This document shows positions 16,513 through 24,938 of a stretch of DNA of 49,033 bases, piece after piece (the stretch's first letter is position 1; every line of letters begins with the position of its first letter). The notes beneath the pieces were generated by a model. That model saw only the letters and a list, made by a program, of their open reading frames with translations, was not told the DNA's origin and did no database searches. The position numbers and the translations under genes were made by a program. This DNA comes from an uncultured Mailhella sp. Its GTDB lineage: Bacteria > Desulfobacterota > Desulfovibrionia > Desulfovibrionales > Desulfovibrionaceae. The DNA lies in contig CALUUX010000021.1 in assembly GCA_944324085.1 (NCBI GenBank), forward strand, positions 1-49,033, written 5' to 3'.

Positions 16513-17688
16513 TCAGCCTTCCTGAAGCACCTTTTTGATGCCTTGAAGGGCCTGTCTGGTGCGCTTCTGGTTTTCGATGAGGGCGAAGCGCACATACTCG
16601 TCGCCCATTTGTCCAAAGCCGATGCCTGGCTGAACGGCCACATGGCCTTTCTGAAGCAGCAGCTTGGAGAATTCCATGGAGCCCATGGCGCGGAACGGTT
16701 CAGGGATGCGTCCCCAGGCGAACATGTTGGCCTTGGGGGGAGTGATGGGCCAGCCTATGCGGTTGAGTCCGGCGCAGAGCACGTCGCGGCGTTTGCGGTA
16801 TTCGTCGCAGATTTTCTCCACGGCGTCGCGCGGCGCGTTGAGGCCTACAGTGGCCGCGATCTGGATGGGCTGGAAAATGCCGTAGTCGAGATAGCTCTTG
16901 ATGCGGGTAAGAATGTGGACGAGGTCGCGGTTGCCGAGGCAGAAGCCCATGCGCCATCCGGCCATGGAGTAGCCCTTGGTCATGGAATAGAATTCCACGC
17001 CCACGTCTTCCGCGCCCTTGGCCTGAAGGAAGCTCGGGGCCTTGTAGCCGTCGTAGCACAGATCGGCGTAGGCCATGTCGTGGATGACCCACATTTTGTG
17101 TTCCTTGGCGAATTCCACGATGCGTTCAAAGAAGGGCAGATCCACGACCTGCGTGGTGGGGTTCTGCGGATAGCTGATGATGAGCAGCTTGGGCTTGGGC
17201 CAGGTCTGCTTGGTGGCGGTGAGCAGATCTTCAAAGAAGTCGCGGTCTTCGGCCACGGGAATGCGGCGCACGTCGGCCCCGCAGATGACGGGGGCGTACA
17301 CGTGGATGGGATAGGTGGGATCAGGCGCGAACACGACGTCGCCGGGGTTCAGCATGGCGAGGCACAGATGGGCGAGCCCTTCTTTGGAACCGATGGTGGC
17401 TATGGCCTGCGTTTCGGGATCAAGATGAACGTTGAAGCGGCGGGCGTAGAGATCGCAGATGGCCTTGCGCAGGTTCGGAATGCCGCGGGAAACGGAATAG
17501 CGGTGATTCACTGGCTTGCGGGCGGCTTCGCAGAGTTTGTCCACGATGAACTTGGGCGTGGGCAGATCGGGATTGCCCATGGACAGGTCGACGATGTCGA
17601 TGTTCTGCTGACGGAGCTGCTTCTTGATGTCTCCCACCACGGCGAAGGCGTAGGGGGGAAGACGGTCTATCCTCGAAAATTCGGGCAT
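16513..17688 (-). CDS. alaC: Class I aminotransferase, AlaC-like
   Basis: A 391-residue fold-type I PLP enzyme resembling E. coli AlaC (glutamate-pyruvate aminotransferase). Key stretches are [13 protein letters not shown] near the N-terminus, [11 protein letters not shown] for the cofactor ring, and [18 protein letters not shown], where the lysine would hold PLP. The ATG at 17688 has GAGGA about 6 bases upstream. An in-frame ATG at 17745 inside a repeated leader element is open but lacks a ribosome site. It is followed by homoserine dehydrogenase, so its natural role may be in aspartate-family or alanine metabolism. The symbol is by similarity, not proof of substrate. Confidence 0.8.
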   Translation of the reverse strand: MPEFSRIDRLPPYAFAVVGDIKKQLRQQNIDIVDLSMGNPDLPTPKFIVDKLCEAARKPVNHRYSVSRGIPNLRKAICDLYARRFNVHLDPETQAIATIGSKEGLAHLCLAMLNPGDVVFAPDPTYPIHVYAPVICGADVRRIPVAEDRDFFEDLLTATKQTWPKPKLLIISYPQNPTTQVVDLPFFERIVEFAKEHKMWVIHDMAYADLCYDGYKAPSFLQAKGAEDVGVEFYSMTKGYSMAGWRMGFCLGNRDLVHILTRIKSYLDYGIFQPIQIAATVGLNAPRDAVEKICDEYRKRRDVLCAGLNRIGWPITPPKANMFAWGRIPEPFRAMGSMEFSKLLLQKGHVAVQPGIGFGQMGDEYVRFALIENQKRTRQALQGIKKVLQEG

Positions 17689-17735
17689 ACTGTCCTCACA
17701 GTACGAAAGCCAGACCGGGCCGCGCGTTTCCCCTG

Positions 17736-17867
17736 GCGCTGGCATGACGCTTCCGGGTCGCCTCGACGCAGTCTGAACTGCTGAGGATTACAGGCATGCC
17801 GGGCGCTTGCGCGGCATACGGGGGAGGGCGGATTTTGGACGATGTCGACGGCGCGCTGGCATGACGC
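17736..17867 (-). repeat. 15-base direct repeats and hairpin in the aminotransferase leader
   Basis: GCGCTGGCATGACGC occurs at 17736-17750 and again at 17853-17867, both inside the roughly 200-base leader. Between them a hairpin at 17796-17817 pairs ATGCC with GGCAT and GCGC with GCGC. No known riboswitch or T-box was recognised. Confidence 0.5.
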
Positions 17868-17902
17868 GGAGGCGACGGAACCCGCCTTGATGATATTTCA
17901 CG

Positions 17903-17932
17903 TTTATAGTAGTACATCAAGGGAGTTGTAAA
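17903..17932 (-). promoter_or_regulatory. Sigma-70 promoter of the aminotransferase-hom operon
   Basis: Minus-strand TTTACA (17932-17927), an 18-base spacer and TATAAA (17908-17903) predict a start near 17896, leaving an unusually long leader of about 200 bases. Confidence 0.6.
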
Positions 17933-17935
17933 GAG

Positions 17936-17968
17936 GCCGGCATGAGGGCTGCCCGGCTTTTCTTTTTC
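17936..17968 (+). terminator. Terminator-like hairpin upstream of recD2
   Basis: GCCGG at 17936-17940 pairs with CCGGC at 17953-17957 (plus two more pairs across a bulge), followed by TTTTCTTTTT. In plus orientation it precedes recD2 by about 15 bases, so it may be a leader attenuator or end an unseen short transcript. Confidence 0.45.
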
Positions 17969-17982
17969 TATAACCCGGGCCC

Positions 17983-20268
17983 ATGGCGGACACTATGCAA
18001 CAATTGGATATGCTGACCTCGGAAGGCGCCGACAGAACGGAAGAATTTTCCGGCACGTTGGAACGCGTGGTCTTCCATAACGAGGAAAACGGCTGGACGG
18101 TGTTCCGACTCCGCGCGGAGGGACGGGAAGATCCGGTGACGGTCGTGGGCAGCATGTCGTCCCCGCAGCCCGGGGTGCGCCTTCGCGTGAAGGGCCGCTG
18201 GATAAGCCATCCGAAGTTCGGGCGGCAGATTCAGATGTCGTCGTGGGAGGAGGAACTTCCGGCCACGGAAGAGGGCATACGTCTTTTTCTTGCCTCCGGC
18301 TGCATCAAGGGCATCGGTCCGAAGTGGGCCGACCGCATCGTGGCTCATTTCGGCGCGAGCACGCTGGACGTCATGGATCACGATCCCGACCGCATGCTGG
18401 AACTGCCGCGTTTCGGCAAAAAGCGGCTGGAAGCCATGAAGGCGTCCTGGGCGGAGCATCAGGGCATCCGCGAGCTCATGATATTTCTTCAGCCGCATGG
18501 CGTAACGGCCGGTCTTTCGGTGCGCATCTACCGGCAGTACGGCGCGCAGGCTCTCGCCATAGTGCGCGAGAATCCCTACCGGCTGGCCATGGACATTCAC
18601 GGCATAGGGTTCACCACGGCCGACGCGCTGGCCCGCAAGCTGGGCTTTGACGAAGCCAGCCCCCTGCGGGCGGAAGCCGGAGTGCTCTACATGCTCATGC
18701 GTCTTACCGAAGATGGACATGTCTACTATCCGCGCAATCTTCTGGTGGAAGAGGCTTCGCAAAAGCTCTCGATTCCCTCTGACATGGCTGACGAGGCGAT
18801 TGAGGAACTGGAAAGGGAAGACCGCGTGGTCGTGGAGGATCTCGGCGATCATGAGGGAGTGTATCTCACGCGCAATCATATTTATGAATCCAAAATAGCC
18901 TATTACATGCAGCGACTTCTGCATTCTCCGAAGTCCGTGCGTTTTTCCGAGCCGAAGAAACTGGTCCGGCGGGTGCTGGAAAGCATGCCCATGCAACTTG
19001 CCGAAGAGCAGAAGAAAGCCGTGTATACGGCGGCTTCTTCCAAGGTCATGGTGCTCACTGGCGGTCCGGGCACGGGCAAGACGACCATTTTGAACGCCAT
19101 TATTAAGGTGTTTCAGGAAGTGAAGGCGCGCATTCTTCTGGCCGCGCCCACGGGGAGAGCCGCCAAGCGCATGTCTGAGGCGAGCGGTCTGGAAGCCAAG
19201 ACCATCCACCGTTTGCTGGAATACAGTCCCGCGGAGGACGGATTCAACCGCAACGAGAACAATCCGCTCGCCTGCGGGCTTCTTGTGGTGGATGAAGCCT
19301 CCATGATGGACACCATGCTCATGTATCACCTGGTGAAGGCCGCGCCTGTGGGGGCCACGTTCATCCTTGTGGGCGACGTGAATCAGCTTCCTTCCGTGGG
19401 GCCAGGCAACGTTCTGCGCGACGTCATCGCGTCCGGCGTGGTGCCCGTGGTGGAACTTCTGGAAGTGTTTCGGCAGGCGGCGGAAAGCGACATCATCTGC
19501 AACGCCCATCTCATCAACAGAGGGCAGTTGCCGGAACTGCGTCAGCGCGGCGGCCAGAAGACGGATTTTTATTTCTTCAAGCAGGACGATCCCGAAGCCG
19601 CCGCGGAACTCATCGTCGATCTCGTGCGCGACCGCATTCCCCGCAAGTTCGGATTCCGTTCGGAAGACATTCAGGTGCTTTCTCCCATGCTGCGCGGCGG
19701 CGTGGGGGTGAACAGTCTGAACCGTCGCCTTCAGGACGCCGTGAATCCGCAGCCCACGTCGCTGGTGCGGGGCGAGCGTCAGTTTCGCCTGAACGACAGG
19801 GTCATGCAGGTGCGCAATAATTACGATAAGGACGTGTTCAACGGCGATACCGGAACCATCATCTATCTGGACGCCGAGGAGCGCGAAGTGACCGTTCGCT
19901 TTGACGACCGCAACGTGAACTATCTCTGGGAAGAGATGGACGAACTTGTTCCCGCCTACGCCATATCCATCCATAAGTCGCAGGGGGGGGAGTATCCCGT
20001 GGTGGTCATTCCGCTCATGATGCAGCATTTCATGCTTCTCCAGCGCAATCTTGTGTACACCGCGGTGACGCGCGGCAGAAAAATGGTGGTGCTGGTGGGG
20101 GAATGGCGCGCGCTCGCCATAGCGGTGAAAAACAATCATATCCGCAGACGCTACACCTGGCTGGCTCATCGCCTGGCCGGCAGTGAAGGTTCGGTGCACG
20201 CCGACATGCTGCCCGATGTCGGGACCTCCGGCGGACGCCGCGCGGGAAAGGAAGGGGAAACCTCATGA
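17983..20268 (+). CDS. recD2: RecD2-type ATP-dependent helicase
   Basis: A 761-residue SF1B DNA helicase of the RecD2/YrrC family, which acts in recombination and replication-fork repair without RecBC. The N-terminal 200 residues hold the OB-like and helix-hairpin-helix parts (SGCIKGIGPKWADRIVAHFG). The motor begins near residue 350 with Walker A GGPGTGKTT, then LLVVDEASMMD, ILVGDVNQLPSVGPG, and near the end AYAISIHKSQGGEYPVV and VYTAVTRGRK. ATGs at 17983 and 17995 are possible; neither has a strong ribosome site. The stop overlaps the next gene by 4 bases, which suggests translational coupling. Confidence 0.93.
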   Translation: MADTMQQLDMLTSEGADRTEEFSGTLERVVFHNEENGWTVFRLRAEGREDPVTVVGSMSSPQPGVRLRVKGRWISHPKFGRQIQMSSWEEELPATEEGIRLFLASGCIKGIGPKWADRIVAHFGASTLDVMDHDPDRMLELPRFGKKRLEAMKASWAEHQGIRELMIFLQPHGVTAGLSVRIYRQYGAQALAIVRENPYRLAMDIHGIGFTTADALARKLGFDEASPLRAEAGVLYMLMRLTEDGHVYYPRNLLVEEASQKLSIPSDMADEAIEELEREDRVVVEDLGDHEGVYLTRNHIYESKIAYYMQRLLHSPKSVRFSEPKKLVRRVLESMPMQLAEEQKKAVYTAASSKVMVLTGGPGTGKTTILNAIIKVFQEVKARILLAAPTGRAAKRMSEASGLEAKTIHRLLEYSPAEDGFNRNENNPLACGLLVVDEASMMDTMLMYHLVKAAPVGATFILVGDVNQLPSVGPGNVLRDVIASGVVPVVELLEVFRQAAESDIICNAHLINRGQLPELRQRGGQKTDFYFFKQDDPEAAAELIVDLVRDRIPRKFGFRSEDIQVLSPMLRGGVGVNSLNRRLQDAVNPQPTSLVRGERQFRLNDRVMQVRNNYDKDVFNGDTGTIIYLDAEEREVTVRFDDRNVNYLWEEMDELVPAYAISIHKSQGGEYPVVVIPLMMQHFMLLQRNLVYTAVTRGRKMVVLVGEWRALAIAVKNNHIRRRYTWLAHRLAGSEGSVHADMLPDVGTSGGRRAGKEGETS

Positions 20269-21656
20269 CCGTGAAACGGATCGGGACGAAACAGGCCGGA
20301 GCGGTCGGATGCGGCGCGCGAACCGTGATGCTGGGACTGGTGCTTTGCGGCGCGGTGCTTGCGTCCGGTTGCGCCGGTCAGCCCCGCGTGCCACAGGAGT
20401 CGCAGAACGCCGCGGGCGACGTGAAGGACGTTCAGACGATTCCGCAAAGCCTCGCCGCGTTTGCGAGACAGGCCGGTGGAGACGCGCCGCTTCGTTCAGC
20501 GGCGGCCGCCGAACGGGACATGGCGTCCTTCCGCCGTCATTTTTTCTCGCCGTGGGAGGCGGGAGCCATGGCGAAGTCCACGCTGCGGGAATTTGAAGCC
20601 GTGATGAACTGGACTCCGGGCAAGCGGGGCTACGCCGAGAATCTGCGTCCGTGGACCGACGCGGCCTGGGAGAATATGCGTTACAACGCCGCGCTCGACG
20701 CCGTGTCCGGTCGTGGACGCGCGGCCATTGTGACGCGGAACGCCGATCTTCGGCTGGCTCCTACCGTGAAGCCGCGCTTTGCCCGCGTGGAAGGCGCGGG
20801 GCAGGGATGGCCGTTTGACGATTTTCAGCAGAGTTCTGTGGCGGTGGGCACGCCGCTCATGGCGTATCACGCCAGCCGCGACGGCGCGTGGCTGCTGGTC
20901 CGCGCGCCCATGGCCTGGGGCTGGATAGCCGCCGACAGCGTGGCCTTTGCGGACGAAGATTTTCAACGGACATGGAAGGCGGCTCCCCTGGGTGCCGTGG
21001 TGAAGGAAGGCGTTTCGTTGAAGTCGGCGGGAGCGTTTCTTGCGCTGGCGAACATAGGCGCGGTTCTGCCCATGAACGGTTCGTCGCTTCTCGTTCCGGT
21101 TCGCGGTTCGGACGCTCGTGCGGGCGTGGTTTCTGCGCCCGTGGAAGCGGGAGACGCCTTGCCCATGCCCCAGCCTTTGACGGCGCGGGCCGTGGCCGTC
21201 GTGGGCGATCGCATGATGGGGGAAAGTTACGGTTGGGGCGGCATGTACGGCAATCGGGACTGCTCGGCCATGATGCGTGATCTGTTCGCGTCGTTCGGCG
21301 TCTGGCTGCCCCGCAATTCTTCGGCGCAGGCCAAGGCCGGCGATTTCCACAGCCTTCAGGGCCTGTCCGCCGACGCCAAGGAGAAAGCCATTCTCCAGGG
21401 AGCCGAACCGTTCCGCACGTTGTTGTGGTTGCCCGGACATATCGGGCTCTATGTGGGAAGCTTTGCAGGGGATCCCGTGTTTTTCCACGATATCTGGGGC
21501 GTGCGCAGCAGACTTCGCGACGGACGCGAGGGACGCGTCATTCTCGGCAGAGCCGTGATCACCGGCCTGAGGCCAGGAGCCGAGAGGAGCGATTCCGATC
21601 CCAGAGGGCTGCTCATTGAAAGAATGCGCGGCTATTCCATTATAGGCGGGCGGTAA
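20265..21656 (+). CDS. SH3b-NlpC/P60 cell-wall endopeptidase lipoprotein
   Basis: A 463-residue exported protein. The lipobox LASGC near residue 36 predicts a lipoprotein. The middle carries two SH3b-like segments (AIVTRNADLRLAPT; GAWLLVRAPMAWGWIAADSV). The C-terminal NlpC/P60 peptidase shows the catalytic Cys in NRDCSAMMRDLF, His in LPGHIGLYVG and a second His in VFFHDIWG. This order matches SH3b-containing gamma-D-glutamyl-diamino acid endopeptidases that trim or recycle peptidoglycan peptides, a type well represented in Desulfovibrio. The ATG overlaps the recD2 stop (ATGA). Substrate specificity is inferred. Confidence 0.85.
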   Translation: MTVKRIGTKQAGAVGCGARTVMLGLVLCGAVLASGCAGQPRVPQESQNAAGDVKDVQTIPQSLAAFARQAGGDAPLRSAAAAERDMASFRRHFFSPWEAGAMAKSTLREFEAVMNWTPGKRGYAENLRPWTDAAWENMRYNAALDAVSGRGRAAIVTRNADLRLAPTVKPRFARVEGAGQGWPFDDFQQSSVAVGTPLMAYHASRDGAWLLVRAPMAWGWIAADSVAFADEDFQRTWKAAPLGAVVKEGVSLKSAGAFLALANIGAVLPMNGSSLLVPVRGSDARAGVVSAPVEAGDALPMPQPLTARAVAVVGDRMMGESYGWGGMYGNRDCSAMMRDLFASFGVWLPRNSSAQAKAGDFHSLQGLSADAKEKAILQGAEPFRTLLWLPGHIGLYVGSFAGDPVFFHDIWGVRSRLRDGREGRVILGRAVITGLRPGAERSDSDPRGLLIERMRGYSIIGGR

Positions 21657-21658
21657 GC

Positions 21659-23005
21659 ATGGGAAAGCCGTTTAAGTTTTACGCCGTTACCTACGGCTGT
21701 CGCGTGAACCAGTACGAAACGCAGGCAATACGCGAATGGTGGCAGAGTCTTGGCGGGACGGAAACCGACGATCCCGCCGAAGCGAACGTCGCGCTGGTGG
21801 ATTCTTGCGCCGTGACGGCCGAAGCCGTGAGCGACGCGAGGCAGATGACGAGAAAAATCGGGCGGATCAATCCGCTCGCCCGCATTTTCGTCGCGGGATG
21901 CGCGGCGTCGGCGGCTCCTGCGGATTTTGTTCTGTCGGGCGTGGCCGCCGTCATTCCTCAGAAAGACAAGTTCGTGCTGCTTCGTGGGCATCCTGAAGAC
22001 ATGACGGATTTTTCCGTGCCGGAAGAGGGCAGACCGCGCTTTGCGCCTTTCGCCATACGCTCCTTCCGTCGGGCGAGGCCCGTGATCAAGGTGCAGGACG
22101 GCTGTTCTCAGGGGTGCGCCTACTGCATCATTCCGCTGACGCGAGGTCCGGCGCGCAGCCGCCCCGTGGACGAAATTTTGGCGGAGACCCGGCGTCTGCT
22201 GGCGGCCGGATACCGCGAAATCATGATTTCCGGCGTGAACCTTCGGCAGTTTCACGCGGACGGAGCGGACGGCAGGGATTTCTGGTCGCTTCTGCGTCGC
22301 ATGGATGCGGAGTTCGCGCCGGAGTGGAGCGGAAGGGCGCGTTTTCGACTGAGCTCTTTGGATCCCGCGCAGGTGACGGGAACGTCGTGCCTTGAAACGC
22401 TGGAGGGGTGCCGCATGGTGTGCCCTCATCTTCATCTTTCCCTTCAGAGCGGCAGCATGAGCGTGCTCCGTCGCATGGGGCGTTCTCCGTATTCGCCGGA
22501 AAGCGTGGCCGAAGCCGTTGCGAAAATGCGTCGTTTTTGGCCGGTTATGGGGCTCGGCGCCGACATTCTCATGGGGTTCCCTGGAGAAACCGAGGAAGAA
22601 ACGCAGGAAACGCTGGACATGCTCCGCGTTCTGCCCATGACCTACGCGCATGTTTTTCCCTATTCCGTTCGTCCGGGAACCCGCGCCGCGGCCATGGACG
22701 GCCAGCTGCCGAAGAAAGAGCGGCAGGAACACGCCGCGCGCGTGCGCGCGCTGGTGGCGGAAAAACACAGGATTTTTCTTCAGGAACAGCTGACTCAGCC
22801 GGAGATGGCGGTGGCTTTCGACAGCGCGGACGCCCGTCACGGCAACAACGAGTGGTATGCCGACTGCCGCATGGAGGACGACGCTTGCGCGACGCGGCGC
22901 GATCATGAGCTGGTTCGCGTCGTTCCTCGCCGCGTGGAAGGAAATTTGATTATCGTACGCCCCATCGGGGAAAAAGACCTCACGAACCATCCATCAGGAG
23001 AATGA
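21659..23005 (+). CDS. mtaB: tRNA t6A37 methylthiotransferase MtaB
   Basis: A 448-residue radical-SAM enzyme that adds a methylthio group to N6-threonylcarbamoyl-adenosine at tRNA position 37. The N-terminal domain (FYAVTYGCRVNQYET) supplies cysteines for the second iron-sulfur cluster. The radical SAM motif reads VQDGCSQGCAYCIIP at about 143-157, and ILMGFPGETEEE follows later. The C-terminal RNA-binding part is short and TRAM-like. It starts 2 bases after the lipoprotein gene and ends 1 base before yicC. A 2-methylthio enzyme of the MiaB type is the alternative, but YGCRVNQYE and the length favour MtaB. Confidence 0.88.
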   Translation: MGKPFKFYAVTYGCRVNQYETQAIREWWQSLGGTETDDPAEANVALVDSCAVTAEAVSDARQMTRKIGRINPLARIFVAGCAASAAPADFVLSGVAAVIPQKDKFVLLRGHPEDMTDFSVPEEGRPRFAPFAIRSFRRARPVIKVQDGCSQGCAYCIIPLTRGPARSRPVDEILAETRRLLAAGYREIMISGVNLRQFHADGADGRDFWSLLRRMDAEFAPEWSGRARFRLSSLDPAQVTGTSCLETLEGCRMVCPHLHLSLQSGSMSVLRRMGRSPYSPESVAEAVAKMRRFWPVMGLGADILMGFPGETEEETQETLDMLRVLPMTYAHVFPYSVRPGTRAAAMDGQLPKKERQEHAARVRALVAEKHRIFLQEQLTQPEMAVAFDSADARHGNNEWYADCRMEDDACATRRDHELVRVVPRRVEGNLIIVRPIGEKDLTNHPSGE

Positions 23006-23006
23006 T

Positions 23007-23885
23007 ATGCCGCTTCGCAGCATGACGGGCTTCGGCCGTTTCCAGCGGGACGACGGCGACGTGGTCCAGACCTGGGAGATACGCAGCGTCAACAGCCGTT
23101 TTCTCGATCTCAAGTGGAAACTTCCTCCGCAGGCCCGCAACATGGAGGCCCGCTTTGAAAAAATCGTGCGTCGTTTCGCGTCGAGGGGGCGCGTGGAGAT
23201 TTCGCTGAATCTCCAGTTTTCGCGCGTGTCCCGCGTCAGTTTCGACGCCGCCCAGGCTTCGGCCATGCTGGACGCGGTCAAGGCGTTCGCTTCGTCTCGC
23301 GGCGACATATTTGAAGTGAATTATATGGCGCTCATGCATCTTGCTCCGCTCTGGACGTCGGGCGGCGAGGATGACGACGACACGTTGTTTGAGTCCCTCG
23401 TTTCCGGTCTGGAAGCCGCGCTGGCGGACTGGAACGAGTCGCGGGAAACGGAGGCCGAGTCGCTCTCGAGGGATCTGGAGACGCGGTTCAGCCGCATGGC
23501 CGAGTGGATATCGGCCATCGAAGAGCGCGCGCCGGAGGTCAAGAACGCCCGTTTCGAACAGGTGCGCGAACGCTTGGCCGACATGCTGAACAATCTGGGC
23601 GGCGAACTGGAAGAAAGTCGTTTTCTTCAGGAAATGGTCATTATGGCCGATAAGCTGGACGTGACGGAAGAGCTTATTCGTCTTCACTCGCATCTCATGC
23701 GCCTGGCGTCGCTTATGGAAAGCGGCGAGGACGCGGGACGAAAGCTGGACTTTACGCTTCAGGAAAGTTTCCGCGAGATCAACACCTGCGGCAACAAGAT
23801 ACAGGACGCGCAGATTTCGCGCATCGTGGTCGATTGTAAGAACGAACTGGAAAAGTGTCGCGAGCAGGTGCAGAACCTGGAGTGA
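23007..23885 (+). CDS. yicC: YicC-family endoribonuclease
   Basis: A 292-residue YicC-family protein; studied members are RNA endonucleases. The N-terminus MPLRSMTGFGRF and the EIRSVNSRFLDLKWKLP stretch are diagnostic, as is the C-terminal block ending REINTCGNKIQDAQISRIVVDCKNELEKCREQVQNLE-like residues, with TCGNK and the terminal QVQN motif. AGGAG is 6 bases before the ATG, within the end of mtaB. It is followed by a 264-base spacer and then gmk, a frequent neighbour. Confidence 0.92.
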   Translation: MPLRSMTGFGRFQRDDGDVVQTWEIRSVNSRFLDLKWKLPPQARNMEARFEKIVRRFASRGRVEISLNLQFSRVSRVSFDAAQASAMLDAVKAFASSRGDIFEVNYMALMHLAPLWTSGGEDDDDTLFESLVSGLEAALADWNESRETEAESLSRDLETRFSRMAEWISAIEERAPEVKNARFEQVRERLADMLNNLGGELEESRFLQEMVIMADKLDVTEELIRLHSHLMRLASLMESGEDAGRKLDFTLQESFREINTCGNKIQDAQISRIVVDCKNELEKCREQVQNLE

Positions 23886-24149
23886 TCGCGGCCTGAGTTT
23901 GCGCGGAAATGCCGCGGCGTTTTGGGGCGAGCGTGGAGCGATCGGCGACGTTCTTTCTTCCGCGATGCCTCGCGCCGCGGGCGTCGGATTTTTGCCGCGC
24001 TTCGGTCCCGGCAGGGGCGTTTTTTCCGGGACGCGCGTCGGGAACGCGTTTCGACGACGCCAAAGGCCGCCGACGGATTCCGCGCGGCGCATTTCCCCGG
24101 GACGCGGAGGCGTCGTCGACGCTTTCGAAGATGAAAACGAGGATGAGAT
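23886..24149. other. GC-rich spacer between yicC and gmk
   Basis: Three overlapping plus-strand frames of 70-84 codons stay open (starting at 23899, 23909 and 23922), but none has a clear ribosome site or recognisable protein. They are rich in Arg, Gly and Pro, as expected of GC-rich non-coding DNA. The small remA/DUF370 gene often found here in related genomes was not found. Confidence 0.5.
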
Positions 24150-24770
24150 ATGACTACTGAATTCGGCCCGCGTCGCGGACTGCCTTTTGTTATTTGCGCT
24201 CCTTCCGGAGCCGGCAAGACGACGCTCGTCAGTCGGCTGACCGCGGAATTTCCTCTGGAATTTTCCATTTCCTGCACCACCAGGGCTCCGCGCGGCACCG
24301 AAAAGGACGGCGTGGATTACATTTTCCTTGATCGCGACACCTTTGTGGCGCGGAGAGAACAGGGATATTTCGCCGAGTGGGCCGAAGTGCACGGCAATTT
24401 TTACGGAACGCCGCTTCAGCCCGTGCGCGACAGACTGGCCCTGGGCAAGGACATGCTGTTCGATATCGACGTGCAGGGCGCGGCGCAGCTGTCTCTTTCT
24501 CTGCCGGAAGCGCGTTTCGTGTTTATTCTTCCGCCGTCCATGGCGGAGCTGGAACGCCGTTTGCGCGGTCGCGGCACCGACAGCGAGGAGGCCATCAGAA
24601 TCCGCCTTTCCAACGCCAGAACGGAAATTATGAGCAGTCACTGGTTCGACGCCATCATCGTCAACGACGATCTCGAAATGGCTTATGATCAACTGCGGTC
24701 TTTTTATCTGGCGTCCACGCTTCAGCCTTCGTTGAAGCCGCAGCTTGCCAGAAGCATCTGCGGCGCGTGA
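24150..24770 (+). CDS. gmk: Guanylate kinase
   Basis: A 206-residue P-loop kinase that converts GMP to GDP. Walker A reads APSGAGKTTL at about residues 17-26; the GMP-binding part shows SCTTRAPRGTEKDGVDYIF and EWAEVHGNFYGTP; the lid carries RLRGRGTDSEEAIRIRL. Length and motif order are those of bacterial Gmk. GAGGAT precedes the ATG by a few bases. Confidence 0.96.
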   Translation: MTTEFGPRRGLPFVICAPSGAGKTTLVSRLTAEFPLEFSISCTTRAPRGTEKDGVDYIFLDRDTFVARREQGYFAEWAEVHGNFYGTPLQPVRDRLALGKDMLFDIDVQGAAQLSLSLPEARFVFILPPSMAELERRLRGRGTDSEEAIRIRLSNARTEIMSSHWFDAIIVNDDLEMAYDQLRSFYLASTLQPSLKPQLARSICGA

Positions 24771-24938
24771 GGGAGCGTTCGGGGCGAGTCCGTGGAGCGG
24801 CCCGGAAGGCGCGTCGCGGACGCTCTGGCGCGAAAAGGAAAAACGGCGCGTTTTGCGCATGACGGTCTTCCCGAGGCGGAAGGCGGAACCTTTGACGACG
24901 GAAAAGATCGGGGGATGTCCCGGCGGAACGGACGGACT

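Noticed and set aside
14643..16538. A 631-codon plus-strand open frame
   Set aside because: It runs opposite the VOC and homoserine dehydrogenase genes, both of which have clear motifs and ribosome sites.
17968..17980. TATAAC before recD2 as a -10 element
   Set aside because: No -35 hexamer lies 16-18 bases upstream; that stretch is the terminator-like hairpin and its T-run.
23899..24153. An 84-residue protein between yicC and gmk
   Set aside because: Three frames are open together, composition is Arg/Gly-rich, there is no ribosome site, and the frame runs into the gmk start.
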